Made by a program: the position numbers and the translations under genes | Part shown: positions 1 through 12,843 of the stretch, one piece after another | Numbering within the stretch: the stretch's first letter is position 1 | How the letters are laid out: each line of letters begins with the position of its first letter | The notes under the pieces: model-generated | What the model was told of the DNA's origin: nothing | What the model saw: only the letters and a program-made list of their open reading frames with translations | Database searches by the model: none | Source of the DNA: Apostichopus japonicus | Lineage: Eukaryota; Echinodermata; Holothuroidea; Aspidochirotida; Stichopodidae | Direction of reading: 5' to 3' | DNA length: 64,000 bases | NCBI RefSeq assembly: GCF_037975245.1 | Contig: NC_092580.1 | Location: 18,091,001 to 18,155,000 of the forward strand

Positions 1-3000
1 ATAGCACCTTAACAACTTATAAACATACGTATACCACATTCAAAGGAGTCGTGGAACGTCACATCAATTGATATGTCGAGTCGAGTCATTGCAATAAATT
101 TCCCTCTAGTATATTTGACTCTAGTATTATCTCTATGGGGAAAAGTTGAAGAACTTATTCAAGTCACATGACTTTTTAAATTTAGTGACTCGAGGCAAAG
201 AGTCGTTGCAAAACGAGTACTCAGTGTCCATGGCCCTTGGCAATGAGTTATTAATGAGCCATAGCTAAGACACTAGTTTCGAGGACCACACAACGGTGGT
301 GTAAAACATATTGTGTTTATGAAACGAAGTGGAAAGTATTTTACATCGTCTATGCTAAGTAAAGATACTCCGTTCTTATTTTTCTCAAAAGTATTGAAGT
401 TTATCGAAGCGAAAAGCACCAGCTGAACTTTTCATGATTCAATTTGTAGAGTTGATTGTATCGATTGTAAAAAAGACAGTCTTATTGATTTATATGTAAA
501 ATCGAAAACTTAAAACTAGAGCGTTTCCAGAAACTACAGACGATATGCAAACTTGATGTACTAACATCATATAAGCCACAGTGAAATGCATAAGACCACT
601 AAACATATTATATTTGTGTTACTTCAATTTTGCCAAGTCCACAAAATCGATTCATTTAAGTGCTTACTTCTTACCTTGAGTTCCACGAAATCATTGGTGA
701 TAATGCGTTGCTTTGAGTGCCTTTAAGTGTTTCTCCACATGATTGGTTTAAGTGATTGGAAACTTAGTTCTCAATTGTTAATAGAAATATAGACTTTCTC
801 TCAACTCTCTCAAGCTCAGAAAATTATACTAAAGGCCGCCTAAATTGCAATACTCTCTCAATTGTGTGGTTTAACCGTATACAGTGTGAACACTGTAGTC
901 TCAACAATCTGTAACGCATTTATAGATCGACTTGTTTCTACTTTCTTTTCTGTTGTTTTATTTCGTGTTGCTTCCGAAGAGGTACAACCCCCCCCCCCCA
1001 ATATGTGTCTTAAACTAGGTAGTCTAGTCTGTTTGAAAGACTTGACATAAACTGAACCGGCCGATGAGTGGATTCACCGAGCATCAATCGGTTAGTGCCT
1101 GAATGCCCAGAGTTATAGCGGACCCACTTTAACCTGCATATAATCTTCTCATCAAAGCCGTTTGTTTAACACGTTTGCGTACAGGTTTCTCGTTCCATTG
1201 CCCATGTACTTACAAAGGTGGCATGCAAATGCGAGCTAAAGGACTGGGATCATAATATAATACGTTTATGTATATGTATATGCGACTGCCATGCATGATG
1301 ATCTTCCTGTATATATGAACGTATCGAATGATGTTTGTAACATGAAAAATGTATAGCGCCACAACGCCTTCCCAAAAACGTAGTACCGTATTTATTGAAA
1401 ATTCGATATGGTAGTTGAAGTTAAATCCAAGGTAAAGATTGTTTAATAAACAAACGCCGAACCAATATGATCATATCCACAATTTATGCCGTTTTATTTC
1501 ATCATCATTAGCCTATAACTGTAGTTGACATTAACACAAACTTCACTTCACGAACAACACCCCAGCATAGCGATTATTTGATCATGGCGTACATTGCGAT
1601 CCAAGTATGATCAATGGAACATTAATGCTACCTTAAAGATAACTATCAACGGCATCTGATTACGTCTGTAGCGTAACTTAATATCTTGTATAATCAAATA
1701 CACAAGAACGCTTTAGTTATTTTGTTGGTTTAACGCACTCATGTCACTGTATTTACACAGTAAAGCTGAGAGGCCCCTGCACTCCTTGCCAATTACAGTG
1801 TCCTCCCCTACACCAGAAATAACGTCCTACGTCTTGCGAAAGTCTCCAAAGTGTCCAACAGTGATCAACGGGTCGTCTAAAATCGATATACATGTACCAC
1901 CTACAGCCACAATTTTGACACAAGATGTACCTTTCCTGTATACGTATATACGCTATACTTTACATTGACTGTAAGTTGACTGCATCTGATGGTAAGGAGT
2001 GAAATATGGTAATGTGCCATAGACAACTTCATTAAATTAAGAATTGTTTATGTCATACAAAGGAATGCCCATTTATATAGGGCTAGTCTAATCGAAAACT
2101 TAGAGAAAGCCCCTCACTTCACGTTGTTAGGCATCTGTATAACCGAAGCTAATTCTTACTTGAAGGTGAGAGGGTTGTTCGTTGAATACGACGTCTGAAT
2201 CGCGTTTGGAGACATATATCCATGTTGGTTACAACAGTGACGTACACTTATAGTAGTCTGGTATAGGAAACACTGTACTGTTATCATGCATGGTATATTC
2301 AGCTATACTTTGTAGCCTATTTTGTAAGACCAGAATATCATGATTGCAACGAGTTTAATTATTTACTAAATGTTACTCCCAAAATAGATTCATTGTTCCG
2401 TTATGTTTGAGTCAAAGAAAGCTTTATACATGATTAACCTACATATTCGAAGAGCATACACCTATCCAACACAAAGTTAGTGCACTAGATTTGTGTTGTG
2501 TATATATCTATTAATAGCTTTACCGTGATGAATAGTATAGACTATACATGATATGTAGTGGAAGAGAGAACTTTCTTTATTTGTCACGATCTCCCATCAA
2601 TGATGCTTTCGATCGTATGAACTTTGAGATGGTGACCAACTTTCTCTGGCATGGGAAGTCATCACATATTAACTTCAGCTTGAAACATGCTCGTGGTTAT
2701 GGACAGGCCTCACGAGGGGGTTGGTGGGACTCCGGGAAACATGGGATGAAATTAATAAGTAATTTCATTTTCAGAGTAAACACAAGGAAATTGAAGACTT
2801 ACAAAAACAGACGAAGTTTATGTCCCCGAGGTGCGACCTGCCTCCCTTTCTCTCTCGACGCCCCTGGTGATGGGATCAGGGGGGGGGGGGTATGGAGGTT
2901 GCTGGGTGAGGGAGATAAAAGGTGTCGCAATTCAAATGTTCTTCATGTCAATGGATTCAGTTGGCAGTTAAGGCATCTCGGTTCTTATACCCGGTAAGGA

Positions 3001-6000
3001 TACATGATAACATTAACATTCCCTAACGTGTTTCGAAAATGGGTCAAAACATATTGAGATATTGCCTTGTTTTCCACAGTACTACGTGGAGAGGGGATAG
3101 AGAAGAAAATCAATGTCTGTATAGAAAGAACAGTGACCCTGAAGTACCTCAGTCGCAGGGAACGATATAATATATTTCACTGTCCCGAAGTTAGACACGA
3201 CTGAGTGACTTCATGTAAAATGATCTACCTAAGAGAGGCAAAAGGGCTTGACGTAACAATATGTCGTTCCTAGACTTAGTGATCAAGCAGAGAGGGATAG
3301 TTTTGAGATGCATGAAGGAAGATACGAGGAGGATGGGAGAGAATAGTACACGTATAGAGACGTAAAATAATTAGTCAGTAGCTGTATAAAGGATATGGTG
3401 CATTAGCTATAACCACCTCGATATGTCTTCAAGTGAGTTAAATTAATAACAAAACAACAATATAGAGGTGATATGACAGTGTTTGATTCGGGTATTAAGT
3501 CCATCCGAAATATCTTCGAGCATTTTCGAATATTTCAGAAATCCGAACATTGAGCATACCAATATCTGATTGTAAGTACATGCTATACCAGGCCAGACGA
3601 AAGAGGGACAGAACAGGGGGGGGGGCGGGTACAGGTCTGGTGTTTGGAATTAATCAGGGAGCCCGGTGAAACATGAACAGATATATAGCCCGACAAAATT
3701 TGCATGGGTATAGAATAATGTGTTTTCATATTTTATCATGTAAAATGACACTCCCCCCCCCCCCAACAGAGGTTGCCCCGCTCACGACGCCTCTATTTGC
3801 TATACTATCCTGGTAAACCTAAGTACCGAATGTAATATTGATATTATTTGAATAAACGTTATTTTTCTTGAATTAGGGTTTATTTCAATATCGGAATTAA
3901 ATCGTTATGTTTGTGTAATCATGCTCTTTGATCAGAGTTTTACAAAGTGTCAACTAATTGTAAATTGTATATAACGACTCTTTTCGTGAAGGTCACTATT
4001 TTTCGAACTTTAACTACCATTGTTTATTGACACAGTGAATCGTAACGAAGTTATTTATTTGGTGACAATAATTATATAGTGTTGTGCAAAAGGTGTACAC
4101 AGTTGGACGAATAAGTCCTATAAGGACCTGAGCAGATTTTGTCAGAAATACTCTATTTTCCTTGAATCTTACCGTTACGGAAAAAAGTTCCGTCTCTTAA
4201 GTCAAAAAGCTGATGTCGGAATACATACATGTAATGATTCCTTTAAATATGTGAGCACATGCTATTATTCAGTTCAACTATGGCATATAAGCCACTTTGT
4301 CTGCGTAGTCACAGTTTACATATACCAATGCAAGATTAGAGCCTTGTACTACATGGATAAATTGAACTCGTACACGTACTTTATTAACACGTACTATTTG
4401 CATGCTACGAGTACTGGAGTGGGTTGTTCTCAAGGTACCACAAATCTGTACAACAAATCTGTGATTCGACTCAGTCTAGTTTTAGAAAGTACTCATCTCA
4501 ACTTAGACAGGACATATGTCTATATGTCAACAAATTAATAAATATAGTAAGGTTCAAATCATGTCATCGTCTCTGTTGTCTACACTCGGACCTATGACAA
4601 GATATCAACAATAACTCTATCACCGTCTCATATTCAATTGTTTAATTAACGAATAACAGTGAAACTATCCGGAAGTGAAATATCTCAAGGGGAGCCTCGC
4701 ATCATATGTTAGCATACTCCAAATAATTGCCTCATTGGCTTACACACTAAATCGCCAAAGTAAGGTGGTCTGTAAGTCCTTGTAAAAGTTCTCACTAGCC
4801 AAACCCTATACCCATCACTGGTAAGCTGGCATGTTGGCCATTCACGGCATCATCAATTTTCCATATCATGACCATGAAGACTTTTCGCTATAAGAAGCTA
4901 ACGTTTTCGTCACTTGTAAACAAACCCCTTCACTCAGAAGTAACCAATGTTCGAACGCTGCTCCTGTGGTCTAAAATTGCCTCAGTTGACTTTACACCAC
5001 ATGTACTTCCATTCATGCTCTTCAACATCCAAGCTACAAAAAACAAACAGAATTGTTTGGTAACATATTAAAAGAAGACGTTTTCCCGATGCTTTTAGTC
5101 ACTTTTCGCGAGGGAGAACACTCGGGCGGATTGATATAGACTCTATATCGAGTATGCCACCATATGTTTAGAACTAGCTATAAATCGGTCGATCTTACTG
5201 CTCTAGATAAAAAGAATAGAGCTTAAACACTGGCAACGTCCATTAAAACAAGTGATCCAAAATGGCGGCTGCGTCAAGCTCTATGCCATCAGTATAGACA
5301 AGCACTTTGTTTGTCGCTTTTCTCAAATGTCTCTTGGTGATGGATCTGTCGTCCATTTTAGGAAATCTTCTCAAATATGTAGGACATTAGTACTGCGTAC
5401 CTTAAGTAGAATAGGCCCATCGATCCATGCGATTTCTAAGCAGACACTGATGATTTTGGTGTAGCCTAACTGTCAACAGTGTTTTTGCTTTTAAGAGCCT
5501 AACCAGTAATTTTATAATTTAGTTTCTTCTCGCATTCTGATCAGTATGTCTCGCGTATGTAAATGTAGCCTATATATGATTTTTTTTTGGAACTGACGTT
5601 ATTCATGTAAACCCTAAATAATACGAGAGTAGTAAGCCTACCTTATGAATAATTGGTTAACTTCATTGACACACTTAGACGTTATCAACGAGTAAAATAA
5701 AAAGCAGACTAATTGCTCACATTTGACATATTTTAAAGGTATGTAACGTGGATAGCCTATTAAGAAATGTGTATAAACGAAACATGTGCTTTGAACATAC
5801 TGTTAGAGAATGACACAGCATGCATGAATGTCTGACTAAGTTCATCTCTAAAAAAACAAAAAACATATCAATGTTAGGAAAAAGATATTGAGATTAGGTT
5901 TCCAACAGATCGGAATATCGCTGAATAACCGATAACCGATAACTGTCGGATTGTATGCCTCCAGAATATTCCTTTAAAGTCCACAAGGGACAAGGTTTCT

Positions 6001-9000
6001 CATCACTCTGTAGTTCTTTATTGACGGTTGGAAAGATGATGAGACACGTTTCTCAGTTCACGGGGCATTCTGATGCAAATACATCACGTATCGCCAAGTT
6101 GGCCTTATTCGTGAAGAGATGTTGTGTTTGCACTGTCATTAAGGAAATCCCGTGACGACGACATGGTATGCTCTGGTGCGTAAAGGAAGAACACATACAT
6201 AGTTGATATACATAAAGTATGCCATGGTGGACACATGGACATGTATAGACAGTTGGGTAGTCTTATAAAGCTTGTCATCTTCATATGGTAACCGCTCAAG
6301 CTCTTTTTAGTAATATTGCAACCTATTGTATGTGTGTGTTTTTTGAATCCACAGTAAATATTGTACTGAACTTAAATATTCCAATTAGAGTTCTATTGCT
6401 ATTTGCACTATGATTATTATCATTTTCATAAAGACTGCAGCAGGAAGTTTTGACATGTAATAAATTGAGAAGCCTGCAGTATAGTGCGCAATAGTATAGG
6501 AAGATCTTATCTGATAGAATTCATGTGGTATTTCAACGAAAGTAATAAAGCTAAGAAAGAAGTAACATCGTTGCAGAAATATCATTAAACGGCTATTTGG
6601 TTTCCCAAAACATTGAAATAGCAAAGTTAAGGATAACTGACGGTGATGAAAATGACTTAATGGCATTCATAAATTATTGCCTTCTTAGGTCAGTGATCTC
6701 TAGAATTGTCCAATCCCGGCTACCTTCAAAATGCAGACCTCGCACTCTATAGTGTATGAAACAGTACGGAAAACGAAGAAATTTGTAATACGATTTTTAG
6801 AATTAGATTTCAAGAATTTATTCTGCTTGATTTAAGACATCCCACTGCGAGCAATCCATTTTAGATGGAGGTTCATGGGTTTGATTCTGGGAATTAGCTC
6901 TATATATATGAAAGATAAGATGAGTATTCTGTACCAGGCTGCATATCGAGGCACAATCAATAAAGACTTTCTCTTCTTGCTGGTTTACATGTCTGTGATT
7001 CCGTCTCTTCCCTTCAAGTAATTGTGACGTCATCTCTGCTGATGTAGTCAATACAAACGCCAATGTCTTTAGTATACTCTTTGGAAACAGTTTTGCAAAA
7101 GTTATAATTAAAAAGATTAAAACCTTCTGCAGACTAAAAAACGATTGTTTATAGAATATTATTTAATCAACACGACCAATAATACTACGTTTTCTAATTT
7201 CATTTTCGGATAAAGTAGAGTTTGAACGCAATAATATTTTCCGGCTGTACTTTATATGTAGTTGTATTATTCTAGACTAAATTAATATGAACATTTTTAA
7301 GCAGGGGATGAGGTCATAAATCGTTAAAGAGTTATTATTTTTCGATATGTTATGTTCCTGTAGATTTTATATACCAAATGGTTATAGTTATCGTTAGTTT
7401 TAAGCATAAAATGCAATGATGGTTTCAAAGATATCATTATTTCTTCAAAATGAGCTGACATGTATATATATACGCTTAGGCACATTGCAGTACGATTACT
7501 CATCACAGTAGAAGAATGCATTCCATTTCTAATGGATTTTCTGGCTAACGAACATGTAGGTTGCTTAACATATCTTTCCCATATCCAAAAATATGCTTAT
7601 TCCTATACGCAAATTTCATATCTACAAATCAAGTCTCAACGTTAGCAAACCTTTCACAGTATAGTTGACACATGGAGCTATATGGTTGACCTAAGTTTGC
7701 ATACACTTTTTGGGACGAACTTTGGTATTCACGGTACTCGATCAAACTACCGGCTCATTTCATATAATTATGCACTCTAAAGCCCATGTGTCTCAAAACT
7801 GGTTCCTAGAGATCGCAGCACTCGTGAATTTAGTCACTATATGTTTGCCTTGTGGGGGAGATTAACCAGTTTGGGGATAATATTGCACAGGAAAGCAGAA
7901 ATTAAAACAACATAGAGAAGGAAAAGTAAATTAACATGAGAGCCGCGTATATATGCTCTGGGAATGACGTTGATTACTGAGAAGGTTCACTTCTGATAAA
8001 CACATCACCCAAGAAAAAACATCATTATATGTGTAAGTGTATATGCTACTAGTGACGTCATCAAATGACGTCAACAACTGGATTGTTTTTATAATATGAT
8101 GAATACGACAATGATCCTGTTCAGATATCCACGAGTATTGGATTCGCGTCATTTATATATATTGCAATCATTTTCAGTTGCTAACATTGTAAAAGTATTT
8201 TGCAATTCATCGTTAGTGTGTGGCAGAAATGTTAATAACGTAATAACGATGATTATACAAAAATATTAATCAATTTGATCAAACCGTTAGAATGCTTTCT
8301 TGATTTTTGTTTTCAATACAAAGATTGTTAGATGAGAGCGATTTAAAGAAAATCAATTCGATTTTTCATAAAATTTAAATTCCAAATATCGTTCTGACAA
8401 ATATAAAATATTATCATTTTGAATGGCCAACTTAATAAACAAGAAGCAAAGCAATAAATTAAGGCAAACAACTTTTCCTGATTTACAATTACAAATTTGA
8501 GCAGTTAATCTCATGAAACTGTATTGAAATGGTTCACGGCGTGGTGAAAATGTTGGGATTCTACAAAATATGTGTTTCTTCTTTAACTATTCGGTCTCAA
8601 AGCGGAAAACCGTGTCCCTGCTTCGAATACACCCTCGTCTTTATAAACCAGATGATAAATATTGCATTCAATGACAGACGTATACCTAGGAAAACGATTT
8701 ATTTCGACAGATAAACTGCGCAAACTGAACAAAAACGAGAGCAGAGTTTAAAACATTGTTTATGATACCGTTTTGCGATACTTTCGTGTTGCATAATTAA
8801 AGAATTTCGTACCGAATTGTATCTGACAAATGTTATCTGCTAATGACTTATAGAAATTGATATCAGATCAACTACGAGAGCAGACTCAAATATTTTCCTT
8901 CGAGATTCCTGTTCCTGAGCATTGTTAAATGTCAGTGTTTGTCAAGAGATATGCTTCATCTTCGCTTTATCTCTCCTATACAAAGTAACGTGTGTTTTCA

Positions 9001-9120
9001 TTCGTATTATACAAGCTGTCAGGAGTAATGTCTTCTGACATTACATCTTAATTTAACTGAATTTGCTGAACATATATCGTACTGTACTGAACAACCAACC
9101 TAGGCTTACAGGCTGCCAGT
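1..9120. other. AT-rich non-coding stretch
   Basis: No open frame here has a recognisable domain, plausible splice context or family resemblance. The longest (149 codons at 2548-2997, plus strand) crosses a G12 tract and looks like chance. Visible structure is limited to homopolymer tracts, C12 at 988-999, G12 at 2879-2890, G10 at 3616-3625 and C12 at 3753-3764, and to TGACGTCA words at 7025 and 8053-8073. I read it as intergenic or intronic DNA. Short exons of an unrecognised gene cannot be excluded by eye. Confidence 0.6.
8053..8073. promoter_or_regulatory. Paired CRE-type (TGACGTCA) sites
   Basis: Two perfect palindromic TGACGTCA octamers, at 8053-8060 and 8066-8073, are separated by five bases. 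This octamer is the established binding site of CREB/ATF bZIP dimers. A pair this close is unlikely by chance in AT-rich DNA. No TATA box, transcript start or gene is evident nearby, so its role as an enhancer or promoter element is inference only. Confidence 0.3.
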
Positions 9121-9493
9121 CAGTGGCGTAGGAAGGTACTTTTGAGTGGGGGGGGGGGGCTGAAGACTGATGGTCGGCCTAGGGGAGGGGTCTAAGGGGA
9201 GGGGGTGTCCCCCTCCCCTTTTTATTATTTTTGCATTTCCAGGTGGCCTCAGTAGCAATTTGGTGCAATATAGCACACGTCAACACCCACTCCATTTTGT
9301 AAATAATTTTGCATTTTCACCTGGCCTTAGATGCAATTTGGTGCTCCAAATGAGATTTTTTTCTCATTTGGAAATGAAAAAGGGGTTTTCTGACTTGCGG
9401 AGCGGGGGGGGGGGGGGAGCGGAATGATACTTCCGCCCCCATATTTTTCACTGGGTGGCTGGCGCCCCCAGCCCCCCGGTTCCTACGCCCTTG
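9121..9493 (+). mobile_element. Family A hAT-type miniature element, copy 1
   Basis: This 373-bp element starts CAGTGGCGTAGGAAG and ends TTCCTACGCCCTTG, which are imperfect terminal inverted repeats (TIRs) of the CAGNGGCG type found in hAT transposons. Two further copies lie at 21892 and 31788. The flanks carry GGCTGCC on both sides, but on the left two extra bases lie between the duplication and the element, so this insertion site is slightly altered. Inside are a G-rich block, a small hairpin (CCAAATGAGA / TCTCATTTGG, about 9351-9373) and long G and C runs near the right end. The 85- and 104-codon frames that overlap it are chance translations of the repeat. It encodes no transposase and would need one in trans. 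Confidence 0.85.
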
Positions 9494-10382
9494 GGCTGCC
9501 TATACACATTCCTTCCAAGAAAACATTTTCTTTCAGTTTCTTTGTCGTCATGTAAATGCTCATTGAATGACGTGCTTACATCAGTCCGAAACAATCGACA
9601 AATTGATGGCCAGATGTAGTTACCAGCTATGTACTGTGTGTGGGTATGTATGTGTCTGCGTGTGCGTGAATGACATAGACCTTTAAAGTTTTGTATGTTA
9701 CAATTGATCAATGTGATTACATTTACCCTAATATACAGGCAAACTTGTTTATCGCATGGCATTCTGACGCTTTCTCTAATCTGTCCATTGTCTTCTCTAA
9801 GTTAATCAACTGTCAATCTGCCTGAAAGTAATCCGTCGAAAACGAGATTATAGAAAGAGAAGAAACATTTGAACAGTCTGATGTGCAAAACTATCATCGT
9901 TTATAGGAAAGAAAAAAACTTATTTCTAGTGGCATAGTCGGCAGTAGAAACGACTGAAAATTGGGGGACAAAATAAAGCAGAGACCGGAGCAAGATCGGA
10001 TACTTATACTGTAATAGTAGACGTCATATACCATATGTATCTATGTGTCTCGGAAGTTTCTAGTTTTTCTTTCGTTTTTGATTTTTTATTGTTTATTGTT
10101 TGTAAACTGATTAATTGACGAAATAATGAAAAATCCTTTTAAATTAGATCTACTCATAAGGGAAAATACGAATAAGCAACACATAAGAGGGTATTATTGC
10201 TTATGTTTATGGTTAACTTATGTTAGATTTCACATTTTTACAGATTTTCACAATTAAACATAGCCTCCTTGAGTCGTTAATGTGATTATCAGTACATTGA
10301 AGATACTGTGTAAGCATGTAATGGTATCGGTAGTACTATTTCGTTCTGCAGTAAACGTGTTTTTTTTCCATGTGGTATAACC
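9494..10382. other. Spacer between two transposons
   Basis: AT-rich non-coding DNA with a short degenerate GT-rich run around 9635-9670. It ends in GTATAACC (10375-10382), the left target-site duplication of the next element. I see no gene in it. Confidence 0.6.
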
Positions 10383-11329
10383 CCTAGGTTCTCAACCTTT
10401 TTCTCTCCAGGGACCCCTTGAGATAAAGTGAAATGTTTGGAGGACCCCCGGACAGTGACCGCCGGCCTGGGGGTGGGGTACAAGGGGTGTCTCCCTCCCC
10501 TTTTGGTTTTTTTTATAATGTTTGAGGGTTAGATGCGAAATGGTGCATTATTTTGGGACTTCTGAAGTAAATTTATGTTCAAGAATTAATGTTTAGAAAT
10601 GCATTTTTCTGGGCCTGGAATGCAGTTTTCTTAGACCTGCAAGTATTGCTAGGCATAGGCGGTTAGGCCTACTTGGAAATTCTTTCTTTCAAATTATATA
10701 TTTCCCAATTAAATTTTAATTTGGAAGCGATGAGTTGTCAGATACAAACTGGTTGATTCTGCATGAGGTCAGGAGAATTATGTGTTTTCTTTGTCAGAGA
10801 TAGCTGCAAATGGCATGCACCGTTTGTTTGTGTCAAATCCAAGTTAGTTATAACTTTTCCTCCACCAAAGCCTTATAACTACCGCGCTTCGCTGTGTCAA
10901 CAGTGAGCAACGCATCGTAGTTATTGCTCTGCATATTAGGATGTATAGTGTGCAGTTAAGTTGTACACAACACTCGGGTGGCATGTTATCCATACCTCAC
11001 CGAATGTATACCAATGAGAAACTATATTACTTGTTTTCATCGGGGAACGCACGATTCAACATTTATCGACTACTGACCATGGTCTGCTCATCAGGGTCCG
11101 ACGTATTGACGGCTAGCCTAGCCTAGATTTCTAGAGGCATACATACTTCTTCCTTCGACTATATCTCTCATTCCATTTTTCACGAACCTCTTCGGCTTTC
11201 GCGGACTCTTATTTTTCACGGACCCTTATTTTTTCACGGACCCCCTGCGGACCCCTTTGCCCTCACGGACCCCCAAATAAATTTCACGGACCCCCTAGGG
11301 GTCCGCGGACCCCAGGTTGAGTAACCTGG
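10383..11329 (+). mobile_element. Family B hAT-type non-autonomous element, copy 1
   Basis: A 947-bp element with termini CCTAGGTTCTCAACC and, on the other strand, CCAGGTTACTCAACC. It is flanked by a perfect 8-bp duplication GTATAACC (10375-10382 and 11330-11337). The 8-bp duplication and the 'GGTTCTCAACC' terminal motif are typical of hAT (Charlie-like) transposons. The last ~150 bp hold about six variants of TTTCACGGACCCC, which look like subterminal transposase-binding repeats. No transposase is encoded. A 61-codon frame at 10941-11126 recurs in copy 2 only because the DNA is nearly identical, so it is not evidence of a gene. The same element lies inverted at 12844-13791. Confidence 0.88.
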
Positions 11330-12843
11330 GTATAACCTATACCTGCCATTTTTCATAAACAAAATTCCTTAGTGCTAAGTGACGTATTTCGATAACTTGT
11401 TTAGCTGTAGATTCTGAAAGAGTACAACGATAATGACATCATTTTGAAGTTACAAATTTTTGTCTTTACGACACACCTTTTCATCAAAGGGTACAGTACA
11501 TAGTGACATTATCATCAGGAGTACACGAGAATTACATTTCTACCTTCGCATCCACGAATTTGAAAATAATAGAGTTCAGGGAACTGAACACATCACCACT
11601 TGTGAGAATAGTGCTTCTGATATCATCATTTATAAAAGTCATGTATGTTACATATGTTCAATTGTTCACTAACATTGAAACAATTGAACGACTGTTTTCT
11701 CCCCTGTTTATGAAATCAGAACCACTATCTTTACAAGTGCAGTCGTGTAAAGTTCCCTGATCTACTGTCAGTTTTCAATTCCTGCAAACGAAGGTATCAA
11801 AAGATTGTGTACATATATCTCAGTAATTCCAGACGGATGCTTTTACCTTATCCAAACTCATCATCCGATGACTTTCAACCATCTTTCGACGGTCGTCAGC
11901 ATTCGCGGACTCTTTAATTCTCCTCGATCAAGTATGTCTTTCGGTTTCAAGATTTTGACAGCTTAATTACTTTTGGGAGACTTTGTTTACATTTTGTTCG
12001 GAAGAAGTAATTGCTAGAAAACGTTTTACTGAGCTTCTTGGTCGTCCATATCCAGACGGCTCCCAAACACGAGTGGCTCCAGGATTACTTTAAATGTATA
12101 GTTTGCATGTTTGACTGACCTTTATAGGCGTTCTCTGATACTGATCTCAAACTAAGCCATAATTAATTTCTGCCCCGCTAGTCTGTATTTTCCTTCTTGG
12201 CGATGGCTTAAGAAAACCTCGCGGAACTCGCATCTTGTCACATCACAGGGTGATTCCCTATGATTACTAATCGGTCATGCATATTAGGTGTAAATTTAAA
12301 ATAACCAGTAACTTTGGCAAAACCGATGTCTTATTCGATGTTTCCCATGATAGGGTCATGTACTACGAGTAATAGCGTTCTGCTAAGATTATACGCCCTT
12401 ATATATTAAATTCGTCACTTCCCGTGCCCGCATGGATAGATTTCTACTGGTATATCTAACCCACCGTATATATAACAACGATTCCTGACAGGTTAGATTT
12501 TGAGCTAGAAGAGAAGCAGATTGAGCAATGTAAAGGGAATACCAAATGTCGGAATACTTTCCAACAAATGTTCAAACTTGATTTTATATTCAGTTCGTAT
12601 TTCAAACCATCTGTTCATTTAATCACCCTCTTCCACATTTAAGCTGAAACATGCCCAAAAACATGTCAAAAGCGCTAAAGAGAAGTAAGCAAACCAGCAA
12701 TCGCTCCCGTTACGTAATATTATGTGCTCTTCCTGGTAAACCTTTTCTCCAGTTGTACACTGCTCTAATTGTGGCATGGTACTCTTCATTGCACAGTTGC
12801 AGTTTATTACGAAAATTATACCACATTGCTTTACTTTTTAGAT
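11330..12843. other. 1.5-kb spacer between inverted family B elements
   Basis: Non-coding DNA between the two arms of a ~947-bp inverted repeat. It begins with the right target duplication of copy 1 (GTATAACC, 11330-11337) and ends with the left duplication of copy 2 (TTTTAGAT, 12836-12843). The open frames at 11460-11760 and 12651-12878 show no recognisable protein features. Nothing else stands out. Confidence 0.6.

Noticed and set aside
2548-2997. 149-codon plus-strand open frame
   Set aside because: It crosses a G12 tract and has no domain features.
10941-11126. 61-codon frame identical at two places (also 13048-13233, minus strand)
   Set aside because: Identity is fully explained by the two near-identical family B transposons. 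There is no evidence of coding constraint.
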